Shown here: positions 9,532-18,014 of the stretch, in pieces | How the letters are laid out: each line of letters opens with the position of its first letter | Numbering within the stretch: position 1 is the stretch's first letter | The notes under the pieces: model-generated | Databases searched by the model: none | Seen by the model: the letters and a program-made list of their open reading frames with translations, nothing else | Told to the model about the DNA's origin: nothing | Position numbers and translations under genes: made by a program | NCBI GenBank assembly: GCA_947644305.1 | Contig: CANRYS010000012.1 | Location: forward strand, 48,770-112,769 | Length of the DNA: 64,000 nt | Origin: an uncultured Roseburia sp. | GTDB taxonomy: Bacteria > Bacillota > Clostridia > Lachnospirales > Lachnospiraceae | Direction of reading: 5' to 3'

Positions 9532-11067
9532 GTGCGTAAACCAATGAAACATTGTAAAATATTTTTAGCGCATGCAGCTATTTTTGGACTTTGCCTGGCG
9601 ACGATTGCTCCCGGCACGGTTTCCGAGACAAAAACAAAAAAACCAAAGCTTTCCAAAGGGACTTTGACAGTCACTGCTGGAAAGACGCAGACAATCAAAC
9701 TTTCCCGTGCGGGGAAGAAGGCAAAGGTAACATGGAGTACCAATAAGAAAAAAGTAATTAAACTATCTAACAAGAAAAAGACTTCTTGTAAAGTGAAAGG
9801 GCTGAAAAAAGGAAATGCTCTTTTGAATTGCAAGGTAAAGATTGGTGGCAAAACTTATAAACTACGGTGTAAAGTGAAGGTGCAGCCAAAGAAGGTCGTA
9901 AACACGCCAAGTATTCTCGCTGCCTATAAAGATATTGTTCCGAATATAGGTGCTGCCGTCAATTATGGGAGCAGAGTTCCCAGGGAGCTGCGGACCAGCA
10001 AAACATTAGCATTCATCAAGAAACACTTTAACAGCATTACTCTGGAAAATGAAATGAAGCCGGATAACATCCTTGGTTCCGCACCAAAGACTCTGTCCGT
10101 CCAGGAGGCAAAGAACAAAGGCTACTATATTCCGGAAGGCTACAGCGAGGCGAAGGTTCCACAGTTAAACTTCAACGAAGTGGATGGCGCCCTGGAAGTG
10201 GCTTCCAAAAACGGCCTGAGAATGCGCGCCCATACTCTTGTATGGCACAGCCAGACGCCGTCATGGTTCTTTACAAAGAATTATGATGGAGATACTGTCG
10301 TGACAACGGATGTTATGGATGCCCGTCTGGATTATTACGTACATAATGTGATGGCGCATGTGATGGAAAAGGAAAAGACGCTTACCGGTTCTGCTGGAAG
10401 TATTGTCTACGCATGGGATGTAGTAAATGAATATCTGAACCGGAGAACCTTTGGAAAGGTCTGGGATAGTGTATACGGCAATATGGGTGCTTCGCCCTCC
10501 TATGTGAAAAAGGCTTTTCAGGTGGCCTATGGTATGCTGAAGACCTATGATGTTCAGGATAAGGTGACACTTTTCTATAATGATTATAATACCTACTTTA
10601 ATACAAAGAAGGTATTGGATCTGGTAAGTTTTATCAATAAAGATGAACCTGAGAAGATCTGCGGCGGTATCGGTATGCAGAGTCATGTAGATGTAAAAGT
10701 ACCAACGGTGAAACAATACGGCGATGCATTGGAGAAATTCCTGGCTGCCGGTTATGAGATTCAGATAACAGAGCTTGATTTTACCATCAATTTTGATACA
10801 GAAGGATCTTCAGCTTCATATTCCTATGTTGATGAAGATGAGACAAATAATGACCAGAAAAAGTTTGTCAGCAATCTTATGAAAACGATCATTACGAAAC
10901 AGAAGAACCGTGATATCAATGTTAATCCAAAGGGAATCACAAATATCACCTTGTGGGGGCTCACCGATAGCACTTCCTGGCGTTCCCAATGTCAGCCGCT
11001 TCTGTTTGGGGATAACATTTATGATCCAAAACCATCTTTTTATTCCTTTATTGATGCGGTAAAATAA
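9532..11067 (+). CDS. Secreted GH10 endo-1,4-beta-xylanase with N-terminal basic Ig-like domain
   Basis: GH10 motifs TLENEMKPD, HTLVWHSQTPSWFF, WDVVNEYL, IQITELDF. Confidence 0.95.
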   Translation: MRKPMKHCKIFLAHAAIFGLCLATIAPGTVSETKTKKPKLSKGTLTVTAGKTQTIKLSRAGKKAKVTWSTNKKKVIKLSNKKKTSCKVKGLKKGNALLNCKVKIGGKTYKLRCKVKVQPKKVVNTPSILAAYKDIVPNIGAAVNYGSRVPRELRTSKTLAFIKKHFNSITLENEMKPDNILGSAPKTLSVQEAKNKGYYIPEGYSEAKVPQLNFNEVDGALEVASKNGLRMRAHTLVWHSQTPSWFFTKNYDGDTVVTTDVMDARLDYYVHNVMAHVMEKEKTLTGSAGSIVYAWDVVNEYLNRRTFGKVWDSVYGNMGASPSYVKKAFQVAYGMLKTYDVQDKVTLFYNDYNTYFNTKKVLDLVSFINKDEPEKICGGIGMQSHVDVKVPTVKQYGDALEKFLAAGYEIQITELDFTINFDTEGSSASYSYVDEDETNNDQKKFVSNLMKTIITKQKNRDINVNPKGITNITLWGLTDSTSWRSQCQPLLFGDNIYDPKPSFYSFIDAVK

Positions 11068-11129
11068 TAAAAAAATAGTAGAATTTTTCTCTCCCCTACA
11101 AGCTGATTTTAAGTCGGTTGAGGAATTAA

Positions 11130-11187
11130 AAAACGCCGGGAAGCTGCATAAACACTAAGTTTTTGCACGCTCTCGGCGTTCCTTTTA
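11130..11187 (+). terminator. Terminator downstream of GH10 gene
   Basis: AACGCCGggaagcTGCA...TGCAcgctctCGGCGTT followed by T-rich tract. Confidence 0.6.
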
Positions 11188-11280
11188 TTCCCTGTTTTTG
11201 TGGTGCTTTTTTGGTGAATGTTGCCCATATCCCACGCGGGGATATAAAGGGTTATAAAAAGCAGTAAAAAGATACGCTCG

Positions 11281-11628
11281 TCAAAGCTCTAAATTGTTGC
11301 TTTTTTCGGCTCGGCGCAAAAGGAACGTATCAAAAGTAATACTTCCGTTGTTAGAAGAAATGCATATGTTTCCTGATATAGTCAATGACGAAAGTGATAT
11401 ATCTTCGTTTGTAGTGGACAGTGTAAGGGTATTTATAAGTGCATTGGGTATCTGTAACGATATTTTCCGATTTTCAGCAGATGGCTTTGTTCTCACATAG
11501 TCTATCCAATCTTTGTTGCTTGCACTTGTCACTGTTAATGCGTTTTGGTCTGAAACCGTAATATCATAGGTTTCATTGCTATTCTCAAAATAGACAAGAT
11601 GAAATTGGTTTTCCTCTGATATTGACAC
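11281..11628 (-). pseudogene. Fragment resembling a DUF4097-type beta-repeat protein
   Basis: NTLTLSTTNEDISLSSLTISGNICISSNNGSITFD repeat pattern; short and truncated. Confidence 0.4.
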
Positions 11629-11834
11629 TTCGATTTCTCTGTCGCGTCATCAATACTGGAATATGAAGCCATCCAAGCACAGTAAGAAGTCTTTTACGCC
11701 GATCATAGGAAGCTAAAAGAGAAAGTCCAGAAATGTGATATTATCAAGCAGGACGAACAGAAAAAATTCTATTTATTAAGAAAAATTTGTTATAATAAAA
11801 GTGCGGAATGATTGCAAGGGGAGGAAGCTGAATT

Positions 11835-12896
11835 ATGAAGATATTCGCTAAAATTGACAGCATCAAATTTCTAAGCATCAAGCTATTTAGATTTATAAAA
11901 TACGAATATAGTAAAGGAACTATATTTAATAAGGTAACTAAAACTTTAATTACCTTATTATTTCTAATTATAACTTTAAATATAGTAATTTTTATATTAT
12001 CGCCTAATGATGGATGGGTTAGCCTGGATTCTGATTCACTTCATACACTTGAGGTAGAAGCAGAATATATAAGTGCTGCAAATAAGAGTTATATGCTTGC
12101 CATTAACCCATTTAACGATTCAAATATATCAATTGATTTTATGGCAGATGAATACCAGCTATACGGCAAATCTGGGAATATAGTGGAGCAGTCGGAAGAA
12201 AGGGATATACTATTTTTAAAACTTGATAGCAGTGAAGGACTAATTATATCTTCTGCTTCCAACGATTCTGAACTCATAGAATATAATTTATTCACTCAAT
12301 CTAATGTATCATTTTGGCAGGAACGAGATACAGTATTTATAAATGACGGTTACGATGAAAATTTACACTTCTTGCCATATAGCAGCATAACTATTCAAAC
12401 GAGAAGTGATGTATTAACTAACCAATGGGAGATTCACTTTACTAATAGCAAAGATTATTCTTCACTGCATTGTACGGGTTATATTTTTTTGCGAATACAT
12501 AATTGTGATTCAGTAAGCATAGTCCGTGATGGAACCCACACAATTTCATCATCAAGAGATGAATACTGGTATTTATCAAATATCACTCAATGCTCTACTT
12601 CGCTAGTTGGAAGTATAAATTTTAAAGTAGCTAGTATGGCGTTAGACTATCGGGTTGCTAATCAACCTTTGCTTATTAAAGGGGATAAATTGACAAGTAT
12701 ATTGCGGATAGAGGAAAATAATATTACAAGCTTCCAATTAACTGGGACAGCTAATGTAGTAGAACTGGATAAAGATAGTTTATTTCCGTCCGTTTTTAAT
12801 ATTATATATTCAAATTTATGGGGATTTTTGGCCTTAATAATTACACCATTTATTGGCTATTTTTTGAATGTATGGCATCTAACTAAAAAGGAATGA
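11835..12896 (+). CDS. Membrane protein of unknown function (N- and C-terminal TM segments)
   Basis: Intact 353-aa ORF with hydrophobic segments at both ends. Confidence 0.6.
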   Translation: MKIFAKIDSIKFLSIKLFRFIKYEYSKGTIFNKVTKTLITLLFLIITLNIVIFILSPNDGWVSLDSDSLHTLEVEAEYISAANKSYMLAINPFNDSNISIDFMADEYQLYGKSGNIVEQSEERDILFLKLDSSEGLIISSASNDSELIEYNLFTQSNVSFWQERDTVFINDGYDENLHFLPYSSITIQTRSDVLTNQWEIHFTNSKDYSSLHCTGYIFLRIHNCDSVSIVRDGTHTISSSRDEYWYLSNITQCSTSLVGSINFKVASMALDYRVANQPLLIKGDKLTSILRIEENNITSFQLTGTANVVELDKDSLFPSVFNIIYSNLWGFLALIITPFIGYFLNVWHLTKKE

Positions 12897-12922
12897 ACAG
12901 TTGTATTACAAGAAAAAAAGTA

Positions 12923-12967
12923 CGGGTGTGGTAGCCACGCATTTATAGCCGCCGCACCCGTCTTTTC
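12923..12967 (+). terminator. Terminator hairpin after the 353-aa membrane protein
   Basis: ACGGGTGtGG...CCGCACCCGTcttttc. Confidence 0.65.
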
Positions 12968-13109
12968 ATGGGTGCAGATTTTTATATTTGTTACGCAGCA
13001 GAAACACGATTTTGCCCCTTTTGGTATAAAGTATCGCCTTAATGATTTTCACGCTCTGATTTTGTCAAAATTATTTGACATATTTTTCTCAAGGATTTTG
13101 TATCCTAGA

Positions 13110-13589
13110 CAGCTTCTTTTAGGGAATTATAGTATTGCTGCCGCTTGACCATCGAGGGAAGCCCTCCATTGGCAGAGCAGATCCTGCGATTATTCAAATA
13201 GCTGATGAAATATCTCCAGATGATTGTCTTGAGTTCATCTGCGGTCATTTTTCTGTGTTGTAACGATCATACAGCAACTCGGATTTCATTCTGGCTCACA
13301 TGCGCTCACAGCGGGCGTTGTCATGGCATCTCCCTCCTGCGCTGTTCATACTTTGCTTTATGTTATATTTGCTGGCAACATCCCGGTATATCTGGCTAGA
13401 GTACTGACTCCCCCTGTCGCTGTGGATGATTGCTCCTCGGATACCCGGATTTGGTTTGACGACATTTTCTAGTGCTTGTACACATAATGGGCTTTCATAA
13501 ATTAATTTGAAAATGATGCATAGGATGCAATGCTTCCTGATTCGGAAAGCCATGTGTACAAAAAGAAGATTTCGATGAATTTGTCCCAA
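13110..13589 (-). pseudogene. IS3-family (IS150-type) transposase remnant, integrase core, disrupted
   Basis: GIRGAIIHSDRGSQYSSQIYRDVASKYNIKQSMNSAGGRCHDNARCE plus ISYLNNRRICSANGGLPSMVKRQQYYNSLKEA in a shifted frame. Confidence 0.85.
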
Positions 13590-13690
13590 AAATCAAAGCG
13601 TCTAATTTAATCGTATTTGCGTCTCCGCTACTATTATGACAATATCATCTAAACGAAAGGCATTTATAGAGCGATTCTATTTAAGCGTAT
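13553..13690 (+). pseudogene. Decayed flavodoxin / NADPH-dependent FMN reductase fragment
   Basis: CVQKEDFDEFVPKIKASNLIVFASPL followed out of frame by KAFIERFY. Confidence 0.55.
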
Positions 13691-13906
13691 GATTTGGGAA
13701 AAACATTTATGAATAAGACAATTTATGAATTTGATGGAGGTAATGCAAAATGAAAACAATTTGTAAGATTGATTGCAGCGATGCGGTTTTAAAGGCAACT
13801 GTAAAGGATGTACAGAAACAAACGGACACCCTGGAAGACTGTTACCACATAAGGAGGTAATTTAAAAGCATTATTGGAATAGAACTTATGGGATATAGCA
13901 AAGGCA

Positions 13907-13950
13907 AAGCCAGCATAAGAAGCGTTTCTGCTTCTTACGCTGGCTTTTTT
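13907..13950 (+). terminator. Strong terminator hairpin
   Basis: AAGCCAGCaTAAGAAGC gtttct GCTTCTTAcGCTGGCTT + T-run. Confidence 0.75.
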
Positions 13951-14079
13951 AATGTCAAAAATAAAATCGTACATTCGCAAAATAAAAAATCCTTTGCTAC
14001 AATGCAAACAAAAATAATGTAAAGTTCAAAATAGCATTTAGCGGTTGATGATATGCTTATCAAAGCAGACAACAACTAA

Positions 14080-14338
14080 TCGAGACATTTACATTACTTC
14101 GAACAATACCGCAAAGTGCTATACACTAATCTTCTGACAAGCTGCAAGCTAAATAGCTATCTTTCTGATATTGACGAACAGGCGGAAGACATGTTCTATC
14201 AGATGGTAAATCAGATTGCAAAGGCTGATGGTATATCCGAAGAACTAAAAGCCGTAAATCAAATGACGTGGGTGGTGAAAATGAATGATGCAAGAAACTG
14301 AGCAATGGAAATCGTAAATAGTGAGATTATTTACTCAT
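14080..14338 (+). pseudogene. TnpV-like transposon protein remnant (in-frame stop)
   Basis: HYFEQYRKVLYTNLLTSCKLNSYLSDIDEQAEDMFYQMVNQIAKADGISEELKAVNQMTWVVKMNDARN*AMEIVNSEIIYS. Confidence 0.65.
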
Positions 14339-14538
14339 AACGAGGAATGCGGCAGTTATTGTTACATAGCTGCCGCATATTCTCGCAATTACTACTTTTT
14401 GAGGATTTTGTAGAATTTTTATTTAATTCATTGAAAGCAGACGTATTTTTGTATATAATATAATTATATTCATGGATGATTAATCTTCGTTAACATGTCA
14501 GGCTGCTATTTGCAGCACTTATTAATGGAGGTGTAAAT

Positions 14539-15687
14539 ATGCGAAACAACGAAACTAAAGGAGCGACGATTGAAGCATTGGATGTAATGATTCAAAATGT
14601 CGCTCAAGGAGCGTCTGGCTTTTGGGTGGAGGATCACGAGGGTTGCGGTAATCCTAAGATTTTTCCTGAATTTGAAGAAGGCTTAAAGCGAGGACGATTG
14701 GTACAAAAGGAGCATTATTTGTGTCCGTGGAATACTGCTGTTTTGTATGGCAAAGGTTATGGGAACATAAATACTGGTTGTTATTATAGCTGTTCCATTG
14801 ACAAAGCTCGGTTTCTTTCGGAAAAGATGATGAAAGATGTTCTTGCTCGATTCAGAAAACGTCTGTTGCAAGGGTCGTATGATTGCAAAGAAGATGTGTT
14901 GCCGCTGCTAACATCAAATGAAATCAACTACATTGAAAATGAAATCAAAAAGGCGAAGCGGGCAGAGGAAAGAAAACATAACGAAGAACGCAATGCCCGT
15001 TTGAAAAAAGCTGCCGCTTTGATTGCCCAATATCCGAATGAGAAGTCTTTACTTGCCACATATTATGGTGAACAGGATTGCGTAAGCAACGAAAATGGTA
15101 TTGTGTTTTTTTCTCCTGATTCTCAAAAAGATGTTGTCGGTGCGGAGAAAATGTCTTATGATGAATATCTTAGTGTACAGCTTGCGTCTTTGGGTTACGA
15201 CTATCGTTCGGGCTTTGCCAATGGGTTCTTTAATTATTTATTAGAGTTCAAAGGACAAATTGAGAAAATTAAAGCAAAGCACATTTGTTTCAAACGGATT
15301 TTCATCAGCGGAATGTATCCAGACGGAGTGATGTTTGACGACAAGGAAGACCACGTTTGGATGGACAAGACCGGATTTGAAGAATTAGATGTTGGAGACA
15401 GCATTTCTTTCTGTGCTGATGTCTATCGATATGTAAAGACTGGAAATGGTAAACTAATTGATTATGGCTTGCGTAATCCGACAGGCATTAAAAAAATCAA
15501 GGAATACCAGCTCCCGAGTGATGATGAATTGCGTATGCAAATGATTGAAGAAATCATTTGCGAAACTTGTTACTTGAGCGAGCATTGCAACAGGGTACTT
15601 TGTTTACTTCCCAAAGGAGTGAAAAAGGAGCAAAAAAAGCAAATGATGGATTTTCTAAAAAAACGCAATAATATGGAAGCTAAGTGA
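14539..15687 (+). CDS. Hypothetical protein, 382 aa, no recognised family
   Basis: Long ORF with ribosome-binding site (GGAGGTG); no motif recognised. Confidence 0.65.
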   Translation: MRNNETKGATIEALDVMIQNVAQGASGFWVEDHEGCGNPKIFPEFEEGLKRGRLVQKEHYLCPWNTAVLYGKGYGNINTGCYYSCSIDKARFLSEKMMKDVLARFRKRLLQGSYDCKEDVLPLLTSNEINYIENEIKKAKRAEERKHNEERNARLKKAAALIAQYPNEKSLLATYYGEQDCVSNENGIVFFSPDSQKDVVGAEKMSYDEYLSVQLASLGYDYRSGFANGFFNYLLEFKGQIEKIKAKHICFKRIFISGMYPDGVMFDDKEDHVWMDKTGFEELDVGDSISFCADVYRYVKTGNGKLIDYGLRNPTGIKKIKEYQLPSDDELRMQMIEEIICETCYLSEHCNRVLCLLPKGVKKEQKKQMMDFLKKRNNMEAK

Positions 15688-15688
15688 G

Positions 15689-16501
15689 GTGAAAACTGTG
15701 AAAAGGGTCATTGTAGCGGTTCTTACCGTATTTATGCTTTCATTATGCGGTTGTTCATTTTTACCCTCAGCAATCATGGAAAGCAATAATATCGAAACAT
15801 TAAAAGATTGGTCTTTTCAAAGCAATTCGGAAACTAATGATTACAGTTTATTCTTCGGATTGCTTAATGGCAACGATAAATATATTGCCGCCGATGTTGA
15901 TATTGACATCCGCATAGTTAACGATGTCGGCGAAGAAGTATATTCTGCGACAAAATCGGTGACATCCAAAGATTTTGGAGATTACGAAAGCGAAGCCGCC
16001 GGAAAACAGTATTTAGCAAATGTGCGAATACCCGCCTTCGATATAAAAAGCGGAAAATCAAATAATGGTACAGTATATCTGACTGTATACAAAGGTGATG
16101 CTGTTCGTTTTGACGAAGTTAACTGCACAGCACTGTATTGTTTGCCAGTTGCAGATGTGAATCTCTCAGCAGAGGGACTGCCTGTTGAAATAAAAGTTAA
16201 GGGGTACGATGGAAGCACAGACTCTGTTCTGAAAATAACCAACATTTCATATGTCTATGAAAAAGAATATACCTCACAGCTTAAAATTACATTTTCAGGG
16301 CAGAAAATAGATGGCAATAGTTCAAGTTATGATATTATTTCCTATAAACTTTATGACAGTGATAGGTATCTAATTGATTCGAGCAACGTCTATCTCGATT
16401 CTCTTAATGCCGGCGACAAATTCAAAGATGACTCAATTGTGGTGTACGATATAACACCCGGTGAAAATTATACATTACAGTTTGATGAATATAATTGGTG
16501 A
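15689..16501 (+). CDS. Putative lipoprotein
   Basis: Lipobox-type N-terminus VKRVIVAVLTVFMLSLCGC; GTG start overlapping/adjacent to upstream stop. Confidence 0.65.
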   Translation: MKTVKRVIVAVLTVFMLSLCGCSFLPSAIMESNNIETLKDWSFQSNSETNDYSLFFGLLNGNDKYIAADVDIDIRIVNDVGEEVYSATKSVTSKDFGDYESEAAGKQYLANVRIPAFDIKSGKSNNGTVYLTVYKGDAVRFDEVNCTALYCLPVADVNLSAEGLPVEIKVKGYDGSTDSVLKITNISYVYEKEYTSQLKITFSGQKIDGNSSSYDIISYKLYDSDRYLIDSSNVYLDSLNAGDKFKDDSIVVYDITPGENYTLQFDEYNW

Positions 16502-16546
16502 TGTTTGATAAAAGTGCATTTTTAGCGCATGGAGAGGATGGCTATT

Positions 16547-16717
16547 ATGTCAAAATGGTGTTTTAATTATGAAACTGGAAACTATGAAGATATTGACTGT
16601 GATGGTTACAGTTGGACAACCGGAGAATATACTGATAATTGGGACGACAGTGAATATCGGCGTGAGAAGGAAGATGAAGAAGAACGTCGCCGACAAGATG
16701 ATGAAGCTGATTGGTAA
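16547..16717 (+). CDS. Small, highly acidic protein
   Basis: MSKWCFNYETGNYEDIDCDGYSWTTGEYTDNWDDSEYRREKEDEEERRRQDDEADW. Confidence 0.5.
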   Translation: MSKWCFNYETGNYEDIDCDGYSWTTGEYTDNWDDSEYRREKEDEEERRRQDDEADW

Positions 16718-16843
16718 ATAATTATATGTTCGCCGCTTGACTTTCCATAAAGAGAATCAAGCGGCTATTTTTATGTTCAAAACCGCAAACCATATAGTAT
16801 ACCCACGTTTCTAAAAAGATATTCAAAAACCTTGTGGAAAGTA

Positions 16844-16873
16844 TTGACAAACACTTATTCCGCAGAGTACAAT
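16844..16873 (+). promoter_or_regulatory. Sigma-A type promoter of candidate ncRNA
   Basis: TTGACA (16844-16849), 18-nt spacer, TACAAT (16868-16873). Confidence 0.65.
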
Positions 16874-16879
16874 AAAGCA

Positions 16880-17139
16880 CTCTCACAAGAGAGCCGCAAA
16901 AAAAATACATATCTTCACAGAATTTAAGGGGACGACTTTAAGTCGGACAACGCCTGCGGTATGCTAAGTGGAAATACCGCCGCTTCTAAATTGCTTTGAA
17001 CTGTCGACAATCAGAAAGCGTAACAGACAGTTTCGACTTTGAATTTCAAAGCCGGTTACATGAATGTGAAACCAACACCACAGGGGATAGTCTATCCTTT
17101 TTCGGGTTGTCGGTACGCATTAGTGTGCCGGCTTTTTTT
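16880..17139 (+). ncRNA. Candidate free-standing structured non-coding RNA
   Basis: Promoter upstream, at least six local helices, and a terminal G-U-rich terminator hairpin GTCGGTACGC-ATTA-GTGTGCCGGC + T7; no ORF. Confidence 0.7.
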
Positions 17140-17208
17140 CGTTGCCCAAATGCCGGTTACAACTGAATGACTGGCTGATTGGGATATAATTTTTTCTCTT
17201 TTAATGAT

Positions 17209-17337
17209 AAGCTGGACGAACTCTGCATTGCTGTTGAAGGCAAAATTACAGCGGATACGGAAGAAAAAATATTTGCCTTGATTGATGGAATCACAGCCGA
17301 GTTAATTCTCCCTCAAAAAGAAAAGGCGGTGGTATAA
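17209..17337 (+). pseudogene. MobC-like mobilisation protein C-terminal remnant
   Basis: DELCIAVEGKITADTEEKIFALIDGITAELILPQKEKAVV* immediately before relaxase start. Confidence 0.45.
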
Positions 17338-17805
17338 ATGGCGACTACCGGCTTCGGGCCTGTCAAAGACAGGCTGAAGGAAGTGATTGACTATGCGGAA
17401 AATCCCGATAAAACCATTGACAAAAAGTATGTGGACAGCGATTTATACGCCGCCTTGCAGTACGTTTACAACGACGATAAAACAGACCAGCGTATGTATG
17501 TCAGCGGCATCAACTACAACGCAAAGCGGGCATATGAGCGTATGACGGCAACGAAAAAACGCTTTGGGAAAACGGGCGGCAATGTGGCATATCACGGGTA
17601 TCAGTGGACTATAGTCAAGAGAATGGACACAATTTTGTGTAACTTTTTTCTGAGAGCAGCAGATTATTTCCTCACCGTTCACATGGGAGCAGCCGTCTGC
17701 CAGATGGAGAGGAGGGGGATCCAGACCAACATCGGTAACCTGAACCGGGACATCAAAGCCGCCAACTCCCTCATGCAGTCCATCGCCAGGTGGTGCGCCA
17801 TTTAA
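17338..17805 (+). pseudogene. Chimeric relaxase remnant: Tn-type relaxase N-terminus joined to a MobA/MobL-like segment
   Basis: MATTGFGPVKDRLKEVIDYAENPDKT...GKTGGNVAYHGYQ then AVCQMERRGIQTNIGNLNRDIKAANSLM. Confidence 0.7.
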
Positions 17806-17820
17806 AAGGCAGGATTTCCA

Positions 17821-18013
17821 ATTTAAAGGAAAAAAAGCTGTGCTGCTGGAAGCATTGGAGCAGGACAAGGAGCCGACACTCCCGGAACTGCTCCACCAGT
17901 ATTTAGAGCTGCGGAGCGGGCAGTGTGCCGACTGGACTTCCAAAGGGAAACTAAAAGACACAGTTGCCGACTTCCGTAAAGTACAGGTAGCTCTGTGTAA
18001 TTCAGTCAGGAAG
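17821..18013 (+). pseudogene. MobA/MobL relaxase C-terminal fragment
   Basis: AVLLEALEQDKEPTLPELLHQYLELRSGQCADWTSKGKLKDTVADFRKV. Confidence 0.55.
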
Positions 18014-18014
18014 T

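Noticed and set aside
13750-13860. Small ORF MKTICKIDCSDAVLKATVKDVQKQTDTLEDCYHIRR as a toxin-antitoxin or leader peptide
   Set aside because: No partner gene, lies in IS/flavodoxin debris; insufficient evidence.
17109-17139. AGTGTG-CCGG as a relaxase nick site (oriT)
   Set aside because: The sequence is fully accounted for by a 10-bp terminator stem with T-run; no independent oriT inverted repeat identified.
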